Position numbers and translations under genes: made by a program
Notes under the pieces: model-generated
The model's input: the letters and a program-made list of their open reading frames with translations, nothing else
Databases searched by the model: none
What the model was told of the DNA's origin: nothing
In this document: piece after piece, positions 1-5,389 of the stretch
Layout of the letters: every line of letters starts with the position of its first letter
Position numbering within the stretch: position 1 is the stretch's first letter
Source of the DNA: Planctomycetota bacterium
Lineage (GTDB): Bacteria; Planctomycetota; UBA1135; UBA2386
DNA: 5,389 nt
NCBI GenBank assembly: GCA_023433825.1
Contig: JAEYTU010000277.1
Span: 1-5,389, forward strand
Direction of reading: 5' to 3'

Positions 1-111
1 GCGCTTGCTCGTGCCTGCCGTACCGCTCGCGATCCCGATGGCGCGCGGGCGCCGCTGGCGCCGATGCGGCCGACGTTCGCGCGCCATCGTCGATCGCGAG
101 TGCGCGCCGCG

Positions 112-140
112 TTACCGGGCTCGCCGAGCGGGGCTACACT
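112..140 (+). promoter_or_regulatory. candidate sigma-70-like promoter for the propeller gene
   Basis: A TTACCG hexamer (112-117) and a TACACT hexamer (135-140) are separated by exactly 17 bases. TACACT keeps the T-A-x-A-x-T skeleton of a -10 box and sits in GCTACACT, one of the few less GC-rich stretches here. The -35 match is poor (3 of 6). If real, transcription would start near 147 and leave a leader of about 125 bases before the ATG at 273. The rest of 1-272 shows no convincing coding signal. This is a pattern match only. Confidence 0.3.
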
Positions 141-272
141 TCCGCGCTTCCGGTGCCGCACGGCGTCGGCGACGTTCGTCCGTTCCGCTCGGCGGTGCGC
201 GCGACCGACGACTGGCGCTCCCCTCCGCCGCACTCCCCGGCGGGCCCGCACACGGTCCCATCCAGGCACGAC

Positions 273-1580
273 ATGCAACCCAGATCCTTCCTCCTCGCCA
301 TCCTCGCGCTGACGACGGTCGCCAGCGCGCAGCAGAGCCGGGCCATCCGGCAGGTGACCCAAGTCGCCGAAGCTCACACCGACGCCAAGATCAGCCCCGA
401 CGGGACCGTCATCGTGTTCCGCGGCCCGAGCAAGCTCGCCATCGTCAGCTACAACGGCGGCACCGAGTCGACGTTGGTCTCGAGCAGCGCGCTGGGCGAC
501 TTCCTCTGGTCGCCGCTGGGAACCGGCGTCTATTTCATCGACGGCGCGAACATTCGCTTCGTCTCGCGCACCGGCGGCAACCCGGTCACGATCGCGACGC
601 TCCCCGGGCAGAACCATCGGCTCTGGAGCGTCGATGCGCAGGACCAGTACCTGTACGGCAGTCGCAGCAACGCGGCGGTCCCGGACTACCGACTGTTTCG
701 CGTTCGGACGAACGGCGCGACGGCGCCGGTCGACATCGTGATCAACGCGGTCGACGCCGTCGACGAAGTCGTCATCTCGCGCGACAGCAGCAAGATCGCG
801 TACCGCGCCTATCAGCCGGTGCCGTTCACGCCGCGCGACTATTGGATGGCGAACGCGGACGGCACGAACTCGACGCGGATCACGACGCCGAGCGTCAACG
901 GCGACCCGGGTTCGATGGGTTGGCTCGACGCGAACACGCTCGGATTCGCGGCTGTCGACGGGCTGCCGAAGATCTTCCGAACGACCGGTTCGGGCGCCGT
1001 CGAGGCGCTGACCGCATCGCCGGCGCGCAATTGCTCGATCTCCGCCGACGGTCGGTGGATCGTCATGGAAGCCCAGTTCCCGACCGGCATCGTCCCAGCC
1101 GTCATGCGGACGACCGGCGGCGGAATGATCCCGCTCGGGCGCAACGGCTCGTACATCTTCCGCGGTCCGCCATCGATCGACGCCGCCGGGCGCCGCGTCG
1201 TGTTCGCCGGCCAGCCGTTGGGAGCCCCGTTCGCTCAGGTCTTCGCCGTCGAACTCGATCGCGAGATCGAGGTCACCGGTCGCGTCGCCGCGCCGAGCAC
1301 GATGAACGTGCTGATGCCGGCGCAGGCTGGCGAAGCCGGCGCGACGTTCCTCGCGCTGAACCAGTCCACCGTTCTGTTCCCGCTGTTCGGTTGGAACTAC
1401 GGCCTCGCCGTCGACCCGACGTTCGTCCTCGTGCTGACGTCTGGCGCCGGCCCGCAGTCGCTGAACCTGCCGATCCCGAACGACCCGACGATCACGGGCT
1501 TCCAGTTCTGGATCCAGGGACTGCGGTTCCAGGGCGCGCTCGGCGACTTCACGCGAGAAGTCATGGTCCGCGTGCTCTGA
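273..1580 (+). CDS. Exported TolB-like six-bladed beta-propeller protein with C-terminal beta domain
   Basis: The predicted product has 435 residues. Residues 1-19 form a signal peptide: basic QPR start, hydrophobic core FLLAILALTTV, and an ASA site before QQ, so it is probably exported to the periplasm or outside. Six PD40/TolB-type blade motifs follow: 'KISPDGTVIVFRG' (39-51), 'FLWSPLGTGVYFI' (77-89), 'VVISRDSSKIAYRA' (166-179), 'MGWLDANTLGFAA' (about 218-230), 'CSISADGRWIVMEA' (254-267) and 'PSIDAAGRRVVFAG' (300-313). Such propellers usually bind proteins or glycans. No catalytic domain follows, so this is not a DPP-IV-type peptidase. Residues 336-435 form a separate beta-rich tail containing 'FGWNYGLAVDPTFVLVL' and 'PIPNDPTITGFQFWIQ', resembling tails on secreted Planctomycetota proteins (from memory). 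The start at 273 is preferred over the in-frame ATG at 153 because only it places the signal peptide at the N-terminus. The Shine-Dalgarno is weak. The ligand is unknown. Confidence 0.85.
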   Translation: MQPRSFLLAILALTTVASAQQSRAIRQVTQVAEAHTDAKISPDGTVIVFRGPSKLAIVSYNGGTESTLVSSSALGDFLWSPLGTGVYFIDGANIRFVSRTGGNPVTIATLPGQNHRLWSVDAQDQYLYGSRSNAAVPDYRLFRVRTNGATAPVDIVINAVDAVDEVVISRDSSKIAYRAYQPVPFTPRDYWMANADGTNSTRITTPSVNGDPGSMGWLDANTLGFAAVDGLPKIFRTTGSGAVEALTASPARNCSISADGRWIVMEAQFPTGIVPAVMRTTGGGMIPLGRNGSYIFRGPPSIDAAGRRVVFAGQPLGAPFAQVFAVELDREIEVTGRVAAPSTMNVLMPAQAGEAGATFLALNQSTVLFPLFGWNYGLAVDPTFVLVLTSGAGPQSLNLPIPNDPTITGFQFWIQGLRFQGALGDFTREVMVRVL

Positions 1581-1605
1581 CGCGCGAGCAGCGGTCGCCA
1601 CGGAA

Positions 1606-1624
1606 GTGCCGCCACGGGCGGCAC
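1606..1624 (+). terminator. perfect hairpin between propeller and ferredoxin genes (terminator-like, no T-tract)
   Basis: GTGCCGCC (1606-1613) and GGCGGCAC (1617-1624) are exact reverse complements around the 3-base loop ACG. The hairpin starts 26 bases after the stop of the propeller gene and ends 16 bases before the ferredoxin ATG. No run of T follows (the next bases are GCGTAGGATCC), so it is not a canonical intrinsic terminator. It could be a partial terminator, an mRNA 3'-end stabiliser, or a leader element close to the ferredoxin ribosome site. Confidence 0.4.
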
Positions 1625-1628
1625 GCGT

Positions 1629-1632
1629 AGGA
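1629..1632 (+). promoter_or_regulatory. ribosome binding site of the ferredoxin gene
   Basis: AGGA lies 8 bases before the ATG at 1641 and fixes that start. It is the clearest Shine-Dalgarno in the window. It begins only 4 bases after the 1606-1624 hairpin, so folding could affect ribosome access. Confidence 0.55.
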
Positions 1633-1640
1633 TCCGCCGG

Positions 1641-1943
1641 ATGGACGAACTCGTCGAAGTCCGGTTCGAGCCGGACGCTCGGACGGTCTGGGTCAGCCCC
1701 GGAACGACGCTGCTCGCGGCTGCTACGGCCGCCGGCGTCGACATCCTGACCGGCTGCACGCGCGGGATGTGCGGGACCGACCCGGTCCGCGTCGACGTCG
1801 ACGGTGGTCGCGGCGCCCTCGACGCACCGGCCGAGCATGAAAAGGGCACGTTGGAACGGATGGGGCTTTCCGCCGACTTCCGCTTATCGTGCGCCGCCCG
1901 CGTCCGCCACGGCCTCGTGACCGTTCACTTGGGCGCGTACTGA
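1641..1943 (+). CDS. [2Fe-2S] ferredoxin-like protein with aspartate in place of the third cysteine
   Basis: The 100-residue product has the plan of a 2Fe-2S ferredoxin (beta-grasp) domain: beta strands at 3-9 and 14-18, the 'PGTTLLAAATAAGV' helix (20-33), a cluster loop 'GCTRGMCGTDPVRV' (38-51), and a late cysteine in 'RLSCAARV' (84) before the terminal strand 'GLVTVHL'. Family members carry C-x4/5-C-x2-C-xn-C. Here the ligand positions read C39, C44, D47, C84; these are the only three cysteines. The D47-to-C84 gap of 36 residues matches the adrenodoxin/putidaredoxin type better than the 29 of plant ferredoxins. The product is a probable cytoplasmic electron carrier, with cluster type and redox partner unknown. 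The AGGA site supports the start. The methyltransferase gene begins 24 bases downstream, so the two are probably cotranscribed. The fold call is firm; the cluster being bound is inferred. Confidence 0.85.
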   Translation: MDELVEVRFEPDARTVWVSPGTTLLAAATAAGVDILTGCTRGMCGTDPVRVDVDGGRGALDAPAEHEKGTLERMGLSADFRLSCAARVRHGLVTVHLGAY

Positions 1944-1967
1944 TCTCCTTCGCAGCGCTGCGGGTCC

Positions 1968-2552
1968 ATGTCCCTCCGCGACTCCTTCAAGTTCCTCCGC
2001 ACGTTCGTGCGTCACCCGCTCCGCACCGGCGCCGTCCTGCCGAGTTCGCCGTACCTGTCGCGCGCCCTCGTGGCAGGACTCGACTTGAAGCCGGGAGACC
2101 TCGTCCTCGAGTACGGCCCCGGCACTGGACCGATCACGAAGGTCCTGCAAGAGCGCCTGCAACCCGGCGTTCGCTACCTCGGCATCGAACGCGACCCCGG
2201 CTTCCACCGGTTGCTCGTGCAGCGGTTCCCCGACCTCGACTTCCATCTCGGCTCCGTCGAGGACGTTTCGCGGATCCTCGAGGATCGCGACCTGCCGGCC
2301 CCGCGCGTCATCGTCTCGGGGCTGCCGTTCGCCAGCCTGCCGCCGAGCGTGCAGGACCGGATCATCGAAGGCACGAAGTCGATCCTGCCGAAGGACGGCG
2401 AGTTCCGGACGTTCCAGTACGTGCACGCGTACCGACTGCCGGCCGCGCTGCGGTTCCGAAAGATCATGACCGGCTGCTTCTCGGAGTTTCGGCGCATCGG
2501 ACCGATCTTCCGCAACGTCCCGCCGGCCTACGTCCTCGCCTATCGACCGTGA
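1968..2552 (+). CDS. Phospholipid N-methyltransferase-like (PmtA-type) SAM-dependent methyltransferase
   Basis: The 194-residue class I methyltransferase has a basic amphipathic N-terminus 'FKFLRTFVRHPLRTGAVLPSS' (7-27), the hallmark opening of bacterial phospholipid N-methyltransferases (COG3963), where this segment helps bind the membrane. SAM motif I is 'LEYGPGTGPITK' (47-58). E74 in 'YLGIERD' is the expected acidic ribose contact, 'HLGSVEDV' (93-100) fits the adenine pocket, and 'SGLPFASLP' (117-125) stands at motif IV. It lacks the N-[LI]-P-[YF] motif of KsgA-type rRNA dimethylases, its main lookalike. The likely role is SAM-dependent methylation of phosphatidylethanolamine or a related lipid on the inner face of the membrane; the exact substrate is not visible. 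Length agrees with the family at about 190-200. The Shine-Dalgarno is weak. Its last 13 bases overlap the 3' end of the opposite-strand membrane protein gene. Confidence 0.8.
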   Translation: MSLRDSFKFLRTFVRHPLRTGAVLPSSPYLSRALVAGLDLKPGDLVLEYGPGTGPITKVLQERLQPGVRYLGIERDPGFHRLLVQRFPDLDFHLGSVEDVSRILEDRDLPAPRVIVSGLPFASLPPSVQDRIIEGTKSILPKDGEFRTFQYVHAYRLPAALRFRKIMTGCFSEFRRIGPIFRNVPPAYVLAYRP

Positions 2553-2848
2553 CCGAGTGAGCGCAACGCGGCGCGTCGTTCGTCCGCCTCACGCTCCAAC
2601 TCGTCGACGCGCTCGCGTTCGCGTCGCAGTCGCGCCTCGAGTTCACGAAGCCGCTCGTCCATGACACGGAGCCGCTGCAGCGCGAACCCCGCGACCCAGA
2701 CGAGGCCGAGTGCGAATGCGACCAGCCCGATTGTCGGCGGGTTCCATCCGGGGAACACGTCGCGCATCGGACGTTCGGCGAACAGCGCCGTGCACAGCAG
2801 CACGGCCATCCAGAGGTGGAAATTGAGCTCGTTGCGGGGCGTCGTCAT
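2540..2848 (-). CDS. Small membrane protein with C-terminal coiled coil, function unknown
   Basis: The 102-residue product is not one I recognise. It has a hydrophobic segment at about 10-24 (FHLWMAVLLCTALFA), a short polar loop 'ERPMRDVFPGWNPP', a second clear membrane helix at 39-57 (TIGLVAFALGLVWVAGFAL), then a highly charged helix at 58-98 with leucines or other hydrophobics spaced like heptads (L60, M63, L67, L70, L74, V81, L84, L95, L98). The basic QRLR after helix 2 puts the coiled coil in the cytoplasm by the positive-inside rule. This ordered hydrophobic-then-coil pattern argues against a chance frame. A GAAGA site (2856-2860 on the plus strand as TCTTC) lies 7 bases before the ATG. 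The gene is convergent with the methyltransferase, sharing 13 bases at their ends, and divergent from gcvP. The coil suggests oligomerisation or scaffolding, which is inference only. Confidence 0.68.
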   Translation of the reverse strand: MTTPRNELNFHLWMAVLLCTALFAERPMRDVFPGWNPPTIGLVAFALGLVWVAGFALQRLRVMDERLRELEARLRRERERVDELEREADERRAALRSLGHGR

Positions 2849-2973
2849 CGCGTCGTCTTCGCGTCCTCACGCGGGCGGCGGCGACGTTCACGTCGCTGGC
2901 GCGTCGCGCGACCGCGGCTCAAGATAGGCCTTCCTCCTTCGACGCGCGCTCGCACCGCCGCAGCCCTTCCCTC
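2849..2973. other. 125-base divergent spacer between the membrane protein gene and gcvP
   Basis: This spacer must carry the promoters of both flanking genes unless gcvP is leaderless. The only AT-richer patch is TCAAGATAG (2919-2927), which can be read as a weak -10 in either direction (TATCTT on the minus strand); no good -35 pairs with it. No purine-rich Shine-Dalgarno precedes gcvP: the 20 bases before its ATG are mostly pyrimidine. I do not see the conserved core of a glycine riboswitch, although that element often precedes gcv genes. Confidence 0.45.
2881..2896. promoter_or_regulatory. short perfect palindrome, candidate operator
   Basis: GCGACGT (2881-2887) and ACGTCGC (2890-2896) are exact inverted repeats around a 2-base centre TC. 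It lies 32 bases from the membrane protein start and 77 bases from the gcvP start, where a dimeric regulator could affect both. In sequence this GC-rich, 7-base arms can arise by chance. Confidence 0.25.
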
Positions 2974-5389
2974 ATGTCCCGCACCGATCTCTTCACCCGA
3001 CTGTTTCCCCGCAGCGACTCGTTCCCGCATCGCCACCTCGGCCCGCGCGACAAGGATCTGCCGGCCATGCTGCGCACGCTGGGCCTCGCTTCGCTCGACC
3101 AACTCGTCGAGAAGGCGATCCCCGCGACGCTGCGATTCCGCGGCGAGCTCAGCACCCCGCCGGCGCGCGGCGAAGCCGAGGTCCTCGCCGATCTGGCCGA
3201 ACTGGCCGCCGCGAACAAGACGTTCAAGTCCTACCTCGGGATGGGCTACTACGACTGCATCACGCCGCCCGTCGTGCTGCGCAACGTGCTGGAGAACCCG
3301 GGCTGGTACACGCAATACACCCCGTACCAGGCCGAGATCAGTCAGGGGCGCATGGAGGCGCTCTTCAACTTCCAGACGATGGTCGTCGACCTGACCGGCC
3401 TGCCGGTCGCGAACTGCTCGCTGCTCGACGAGGCGACCGCCGCTGCCGAAGCGATGACGCTGTGCCACCGCGTGACCGACGCCGGTGACGTCGAGCGGAA
3501 GACGTTCCTCGTCGCGGCGACGTGCCACCCGCAGACGATCGAGGTCGTCCGGACGCGCGCCGAACCGCTCGGGTGGAACGTCGTCGTCGCCGATCCGGAC
3601 GCGTTCGAGGTCGGTCCGGACGTCTTCGGCGTGCTGGTCCAGTACCCCGACACGAACGGCGAGATCGTCGATCACCGTGCCCTCGTCGAACGCGTTCACG
3701 CCGCCGGCGCGCGGGTCGTGTTCTCGGCCGATCTGCTGTCGCTGACCCTGCTCGTCCCGCCGGGCGAACTCGGTGCCGACGTCGTCGTCGGGACCACGCA
3801 GCGATTCGGCGTGCCGATGGGCTACGGCGGTCCGCACGCCGCGTACCTGTCGACGCGCGACGAGTTCAAGCGCCAGATGCCGGGACGCATCATCGGGTTG
3901 TCGATCGACGCGACCGGCAAGCCGGCGCTGCGCCTCGCACTGGCGACGCGCGAGCAGCACATCCGCCGCGACAAGGCGACGAGCAACATCTGCACGGCGC
4001 AGGTCCTGCTCGCCGTCATGGCGTCGATGTACGCCGTCTACCACGGACCCGACGGATTGAAGGCGATCGCCGAACGCATCCGCCGCCTGACCGGTGTGCT
4101 GCGCGGTGGACTCGAGCGCCTCGGCGTCGAAGTGCTGACGAAGGTCGCGTTCGACACGTTGCGCGTGCGGCCGACGACGCCGGCCGTCGAAGTGCACGCG
4201 ACCGCGCATTCGCTCGGCATCAACCTGCGTGACTACGGCGACGGCACGATCGGGATCTCGCTCGACGAGACGACGACCTACGCCGACGTCCAGGACCTGT
4301 TCGAGTGCTTCGTCGGCAAGGCCACGTCGTTCGACGCCGAGGAGCTGCTGCGTGCGGTCGCCGAACTGCCGACCGCCGTCAAGCGCACGTCGGCGTACCT
4401 GACGCACCCGATCTTCCATCTGCACCGCAGCGAGACGCAGATGCTGCGCTACCTGCACCGCCTCGAAGCGCGCGACCTGTCGTTGACGACGTCGATGATC
4501 CCGCTCGGCTCGTGCACGATGAAGCTGAACGCGACGACCGAGATGATCCCGGTCACGATGGCCGGCTTCGGCCGTCTGCATCCGTTCGCGCCGCTGGAGC
4601 AGGCGCCCGGTTACCGGGTCCTGCACCAGCGCCTCGCCGAATGGCTGTGCGACATCACCGGCTTCGCCGCGTGCTCGCTGCAGCCGAACGCCGGCTCGCA
4701 GGGTGAGTACACCGGCCTGCTGACGATTCGCGCGTTCCACCGCAGCCGCGGCCAGGTGCAGCGCGACGTCTGTCTGATCCCGAGTTCGGCGCACGGCACG
4801 AATCCGGCGAGCGCCGCGATGGCCGGCATGGAGGTCGTCGTCGTCGCCTGCGAGAAGAACGGCAACGTCGATCTGACAGATCTGCGCGCGAAGGCGAAGG
4901 CGCACGAAGAGCGTCTCGCCGCCGTCATGATCACGTACCCGTCGACGTTCGGCGTCTTCGAGGACACGGTGAAGGAACTGTGCGGGATCGTCCACGCGCA
5001 CGGCGGCCAGGTGTACATGGACGGCGCGAACATGAACGCGCAGGTCGGCCTGCTGCGTCCCGGCGATCTCGGCGCCGACGTCTGCCATCTGAATCTGCAC
5101 AAGACGTTCTGCATCCCGCACGGCGGCGGCGGTCCGGGCATGGGCCCGATCTGCGTCGCCTCGCACCTGGCGCCGTTCCTCCCCGGCCACGGCAGTGTGC
5201 AGCTCGGCGGTGATCGCAGCATCGGCGCGATCGCGGCGGCGCCGTACGGCAGCGCGTCGATCCTCGTCATTCCGTACGCGTACATCGCGATGATGGGCCC
5301 CGACGGCCTGCGCCGCGCGACGCAGGTCGCGATCGCAACGCCAACTACATCGCCAGGCGCCTCGCCGGGCACTTCCCCGTGCTCTACAC
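2974..5389 (+). CDS. gcvP: Glycine dehydrogenase (decarboxylating), P-protein of the glycine cleavage system; 3' end cut by the window and frameshifted near 5335
   Basis: This PLP enzyme decarboxylates glycine and passes the aminomethyl group to the lipoyl arm of GcvH, the first step of glycine cleavage feeding CO2, NH3 and methylene-THF. It is the long single-chain form with both halves fused. N-half landmarks are 'RHLGP' (20-24), 'SYLGMGYYD' (86-94), 'NPGWYTQYTPYQAEISQGR' (108-126), 'LLDEATAAAEAM' (150-161) and a 'QRFGVPMGYGGPHAAY' segment. C-half landmarks are 'SCTMKLNA' (513-520), 'SAHGTNPAS' (605-613), D683 in 'YMDGANMNAQVG', and H709-K710 with the glycine loop 'HGGGG' (716-720). K710 is the expected PLP lysine, close to the E. 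coli position. The frame is intact for 787 codons to 5334. Homology then jumps to another frame, and about 150 residues of a typical 950-960 lie beyond the edge. The start at 2974 gives the normal N-terminal spacing. No gcvT or gcvH is in the window. Confidence 0.96.
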   Translation, partial: MSRTDLFTRLFPRSDSFPHRHLGPRDKDLPAMLRTLGLASLDQLVEKAIPATLRFRGELSTPPARGEAEVLADLAELAAANKTFKSYLGMGYYDCITPPVVLRNVLENPGWYTQYTPYQAEISQGRMEALFNFQTMVVDLTGLPVANCSLLDEATAAAEAMTLCHRVTDAGDVERKTFLVAATCHPQTIEVVRTRAEPLGWNVVVADPDAFEVGPDVFGVLVQYPDTNGEIVDHRALVERVHAAGARVVFSADLLSLTLLVPPGELGADVVVGTTQRFGVPMGYGGPHAAYLSTRDEFKRQMPGRIIGLSIDATGKPALRLALATREQHIRRDKATSNICTAQVLLAVMASMYAVYHGPDGLKAIAERIRRLTGVLRGGLERLGVEVLTKVAFDTLRVRPTTPAVEVHATAHSLGINLRDYGDGTIGISLDETTTYADVQDLFECFVGKATSFDAEELLRAVAELPTAVKRTSAYLTHPIFHLHRSETQMLRYLHRLEARDLSLTTSMIPLGSCTMKLNATTEMIPVTMAGFGRLHPFAPLEQAPGYRVLHQRLAEWLCDITGFAACSLQPNAGSQGEYTGLLTIRAFHRSRGQVQRDVCLIPSSAHGTNPASAAMAGMEVVVVACEKNGNVDLTDLRAKAKAHEERLAAVMITYPSTFGVFEDTVKELCGIVHAHGGQVYMDGANMNAQVGLLRPGDLGADVCHLNLHKTFCIPHGGGGPGMGPICVASHLAPFLPGHGSVQLGGDRSIGAIAAAPYGSASILVIPYAYIAMMGPDGLRRATQVAIATPTTSPGASPGTSPCST
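5335..5336 (+). other. apparent one-base deletion (frameshift) in gcvP
   Basis: Up to ATC (5332-5334) the frame reads '...GLRRATQVAI', as in P-proteins. Continuing in that frame gives 'ATPTTSPGASPGTSPCST', which is not GcvP. From 5337 in the neighbouring frame the sequence reads 'NANYIARRLAGHFPVLY', matching the family's 'LNANYIA..L...FPVLYT'. Two bases (GC) fill the place of one codon, so one base is missing. Both frames stay open to the edge. A sequence or assembly error near the contig end is the likeliest cause. Confidence 0.85.

Noticed and set aside
1..87. Possible start of a divergent gene on the minus strand (ATG at 87, open to the left edge)
   Set aside because: Only 29 codons, Arg-rich and without any recognisable motif or clear ribosome site; not supportable.
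153..272. Longer start for the propeller protein at ATG 153
   Set aside because: It would bury the signal peptide behind 40 Pro/Arg-rich residues with no homology-like pattern.
5..1630. A 541-codon plus-strand frame over the propeller gene
   Set aside because: The translation is Arg-rich and patternless, while the overlapping frame has a signal peptide and blade repeats.
1397..1849. Minus-strand 150-codon frame across the propeller 3' end and the ferredoxin
   Set aside because: It is a Ser/Arg/Pro-rich shadow antisense to two better supported genes.
1884..2426. Minus-strand 180-codon frame over the methyltransferase
   Set aside because: It is opposite a clear SAM-binding fold, has a charged low-complexity translation, and shows no motifs.
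1968..2552. KsgA-type rRNA adenine dimethylase as identity of the methyltransferase
   Set aside because: The N-terminal FLRTFVRHPLRTGAVLPSS segment is PmtA-like, the motif IV region reads SGLPF rather than N-L/I-P-Y/F, and the C-terminal rRNA-binding domain is absent.
2849..2973. Glycine riboswitch upstream of gcvP
   Set aside because: I could not find the conserved aptamer core or a paired tandem arrangement in the 125 bases; a covariance-model search would settle it.
2845..5190. A 781-codon open frame on the minus strand covering most of gcvP
   Set aside because: It lies opposite a certain gcvP and is low-complexity Arg/Asp/Val/Ala-rich, as expected of a shadow frame in GC-rich DNA. No domain or motif is visible.

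Overview
The window is high-GC bacterial DNA with densely packed genes and strong G/C preference at third codon positions. The only lineage hint is gene 1. It is a secreted six-bladed TolB-like propeller with a C-terminal beta-rich tail containing 'PIPNDPTITGFQFWIQ', a style I associate with secreted proteins of Planctomycetota. That assignment is an inference from memory and should be held loosely. The odd window length and the cut gene at the right edge suggest this is a whole contig, probably from a metagenome or draft assembly.

Layout, left to right. Bases 1-272 hold no gene I can defend, but contain a candidate promoter (112-140). At 273-1580 (+) is an exported propeller protein. A perfect hairpin (1606-1624) follows it. 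At 1641-1943 (+) is a small [2Fe-2S] ferredoxin-like protein in which the usual third cysteine ligand is aspartate. After 24 bases comes a phospholipid N-methyltransferase-like SAM enzyme (1968-2552, +); these two are probably cotranscribed. At 2540-2848 (-) is a 102-residue membrane protein with a cytoplasmic-type coiled-coil tail; its 3' end overlaps that of the methyltransferase by 13 bases. A 125-base divergent spacer (2849-2973) with a short palindrome separates it from gcvP (2974 to the right edge, +), the P-protein of the glycine cleavage system.

The gcvP gene is the long single-chain form and is intact through its PLP lysine (K710). A one-base deletion near 5335 puts the last 50 or so bases out of frame. 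Because this lies at the end of the sequence, it is more likely a sequence or assembly error than a real pseudogene.

The genes do not form one obvious pathway: an exported propeller, a redox carrier with a lipid-modifying enzyme, a small membrane protein, and one-carbon/glycine metabolism. I see no phage, transposon, CRISPR, defence or RNA gene. The least ordinary observations are the Cys-to-Asp ferredoxin, the unfamiliar membrane coiled-coil gene and the gcvP frameshift.
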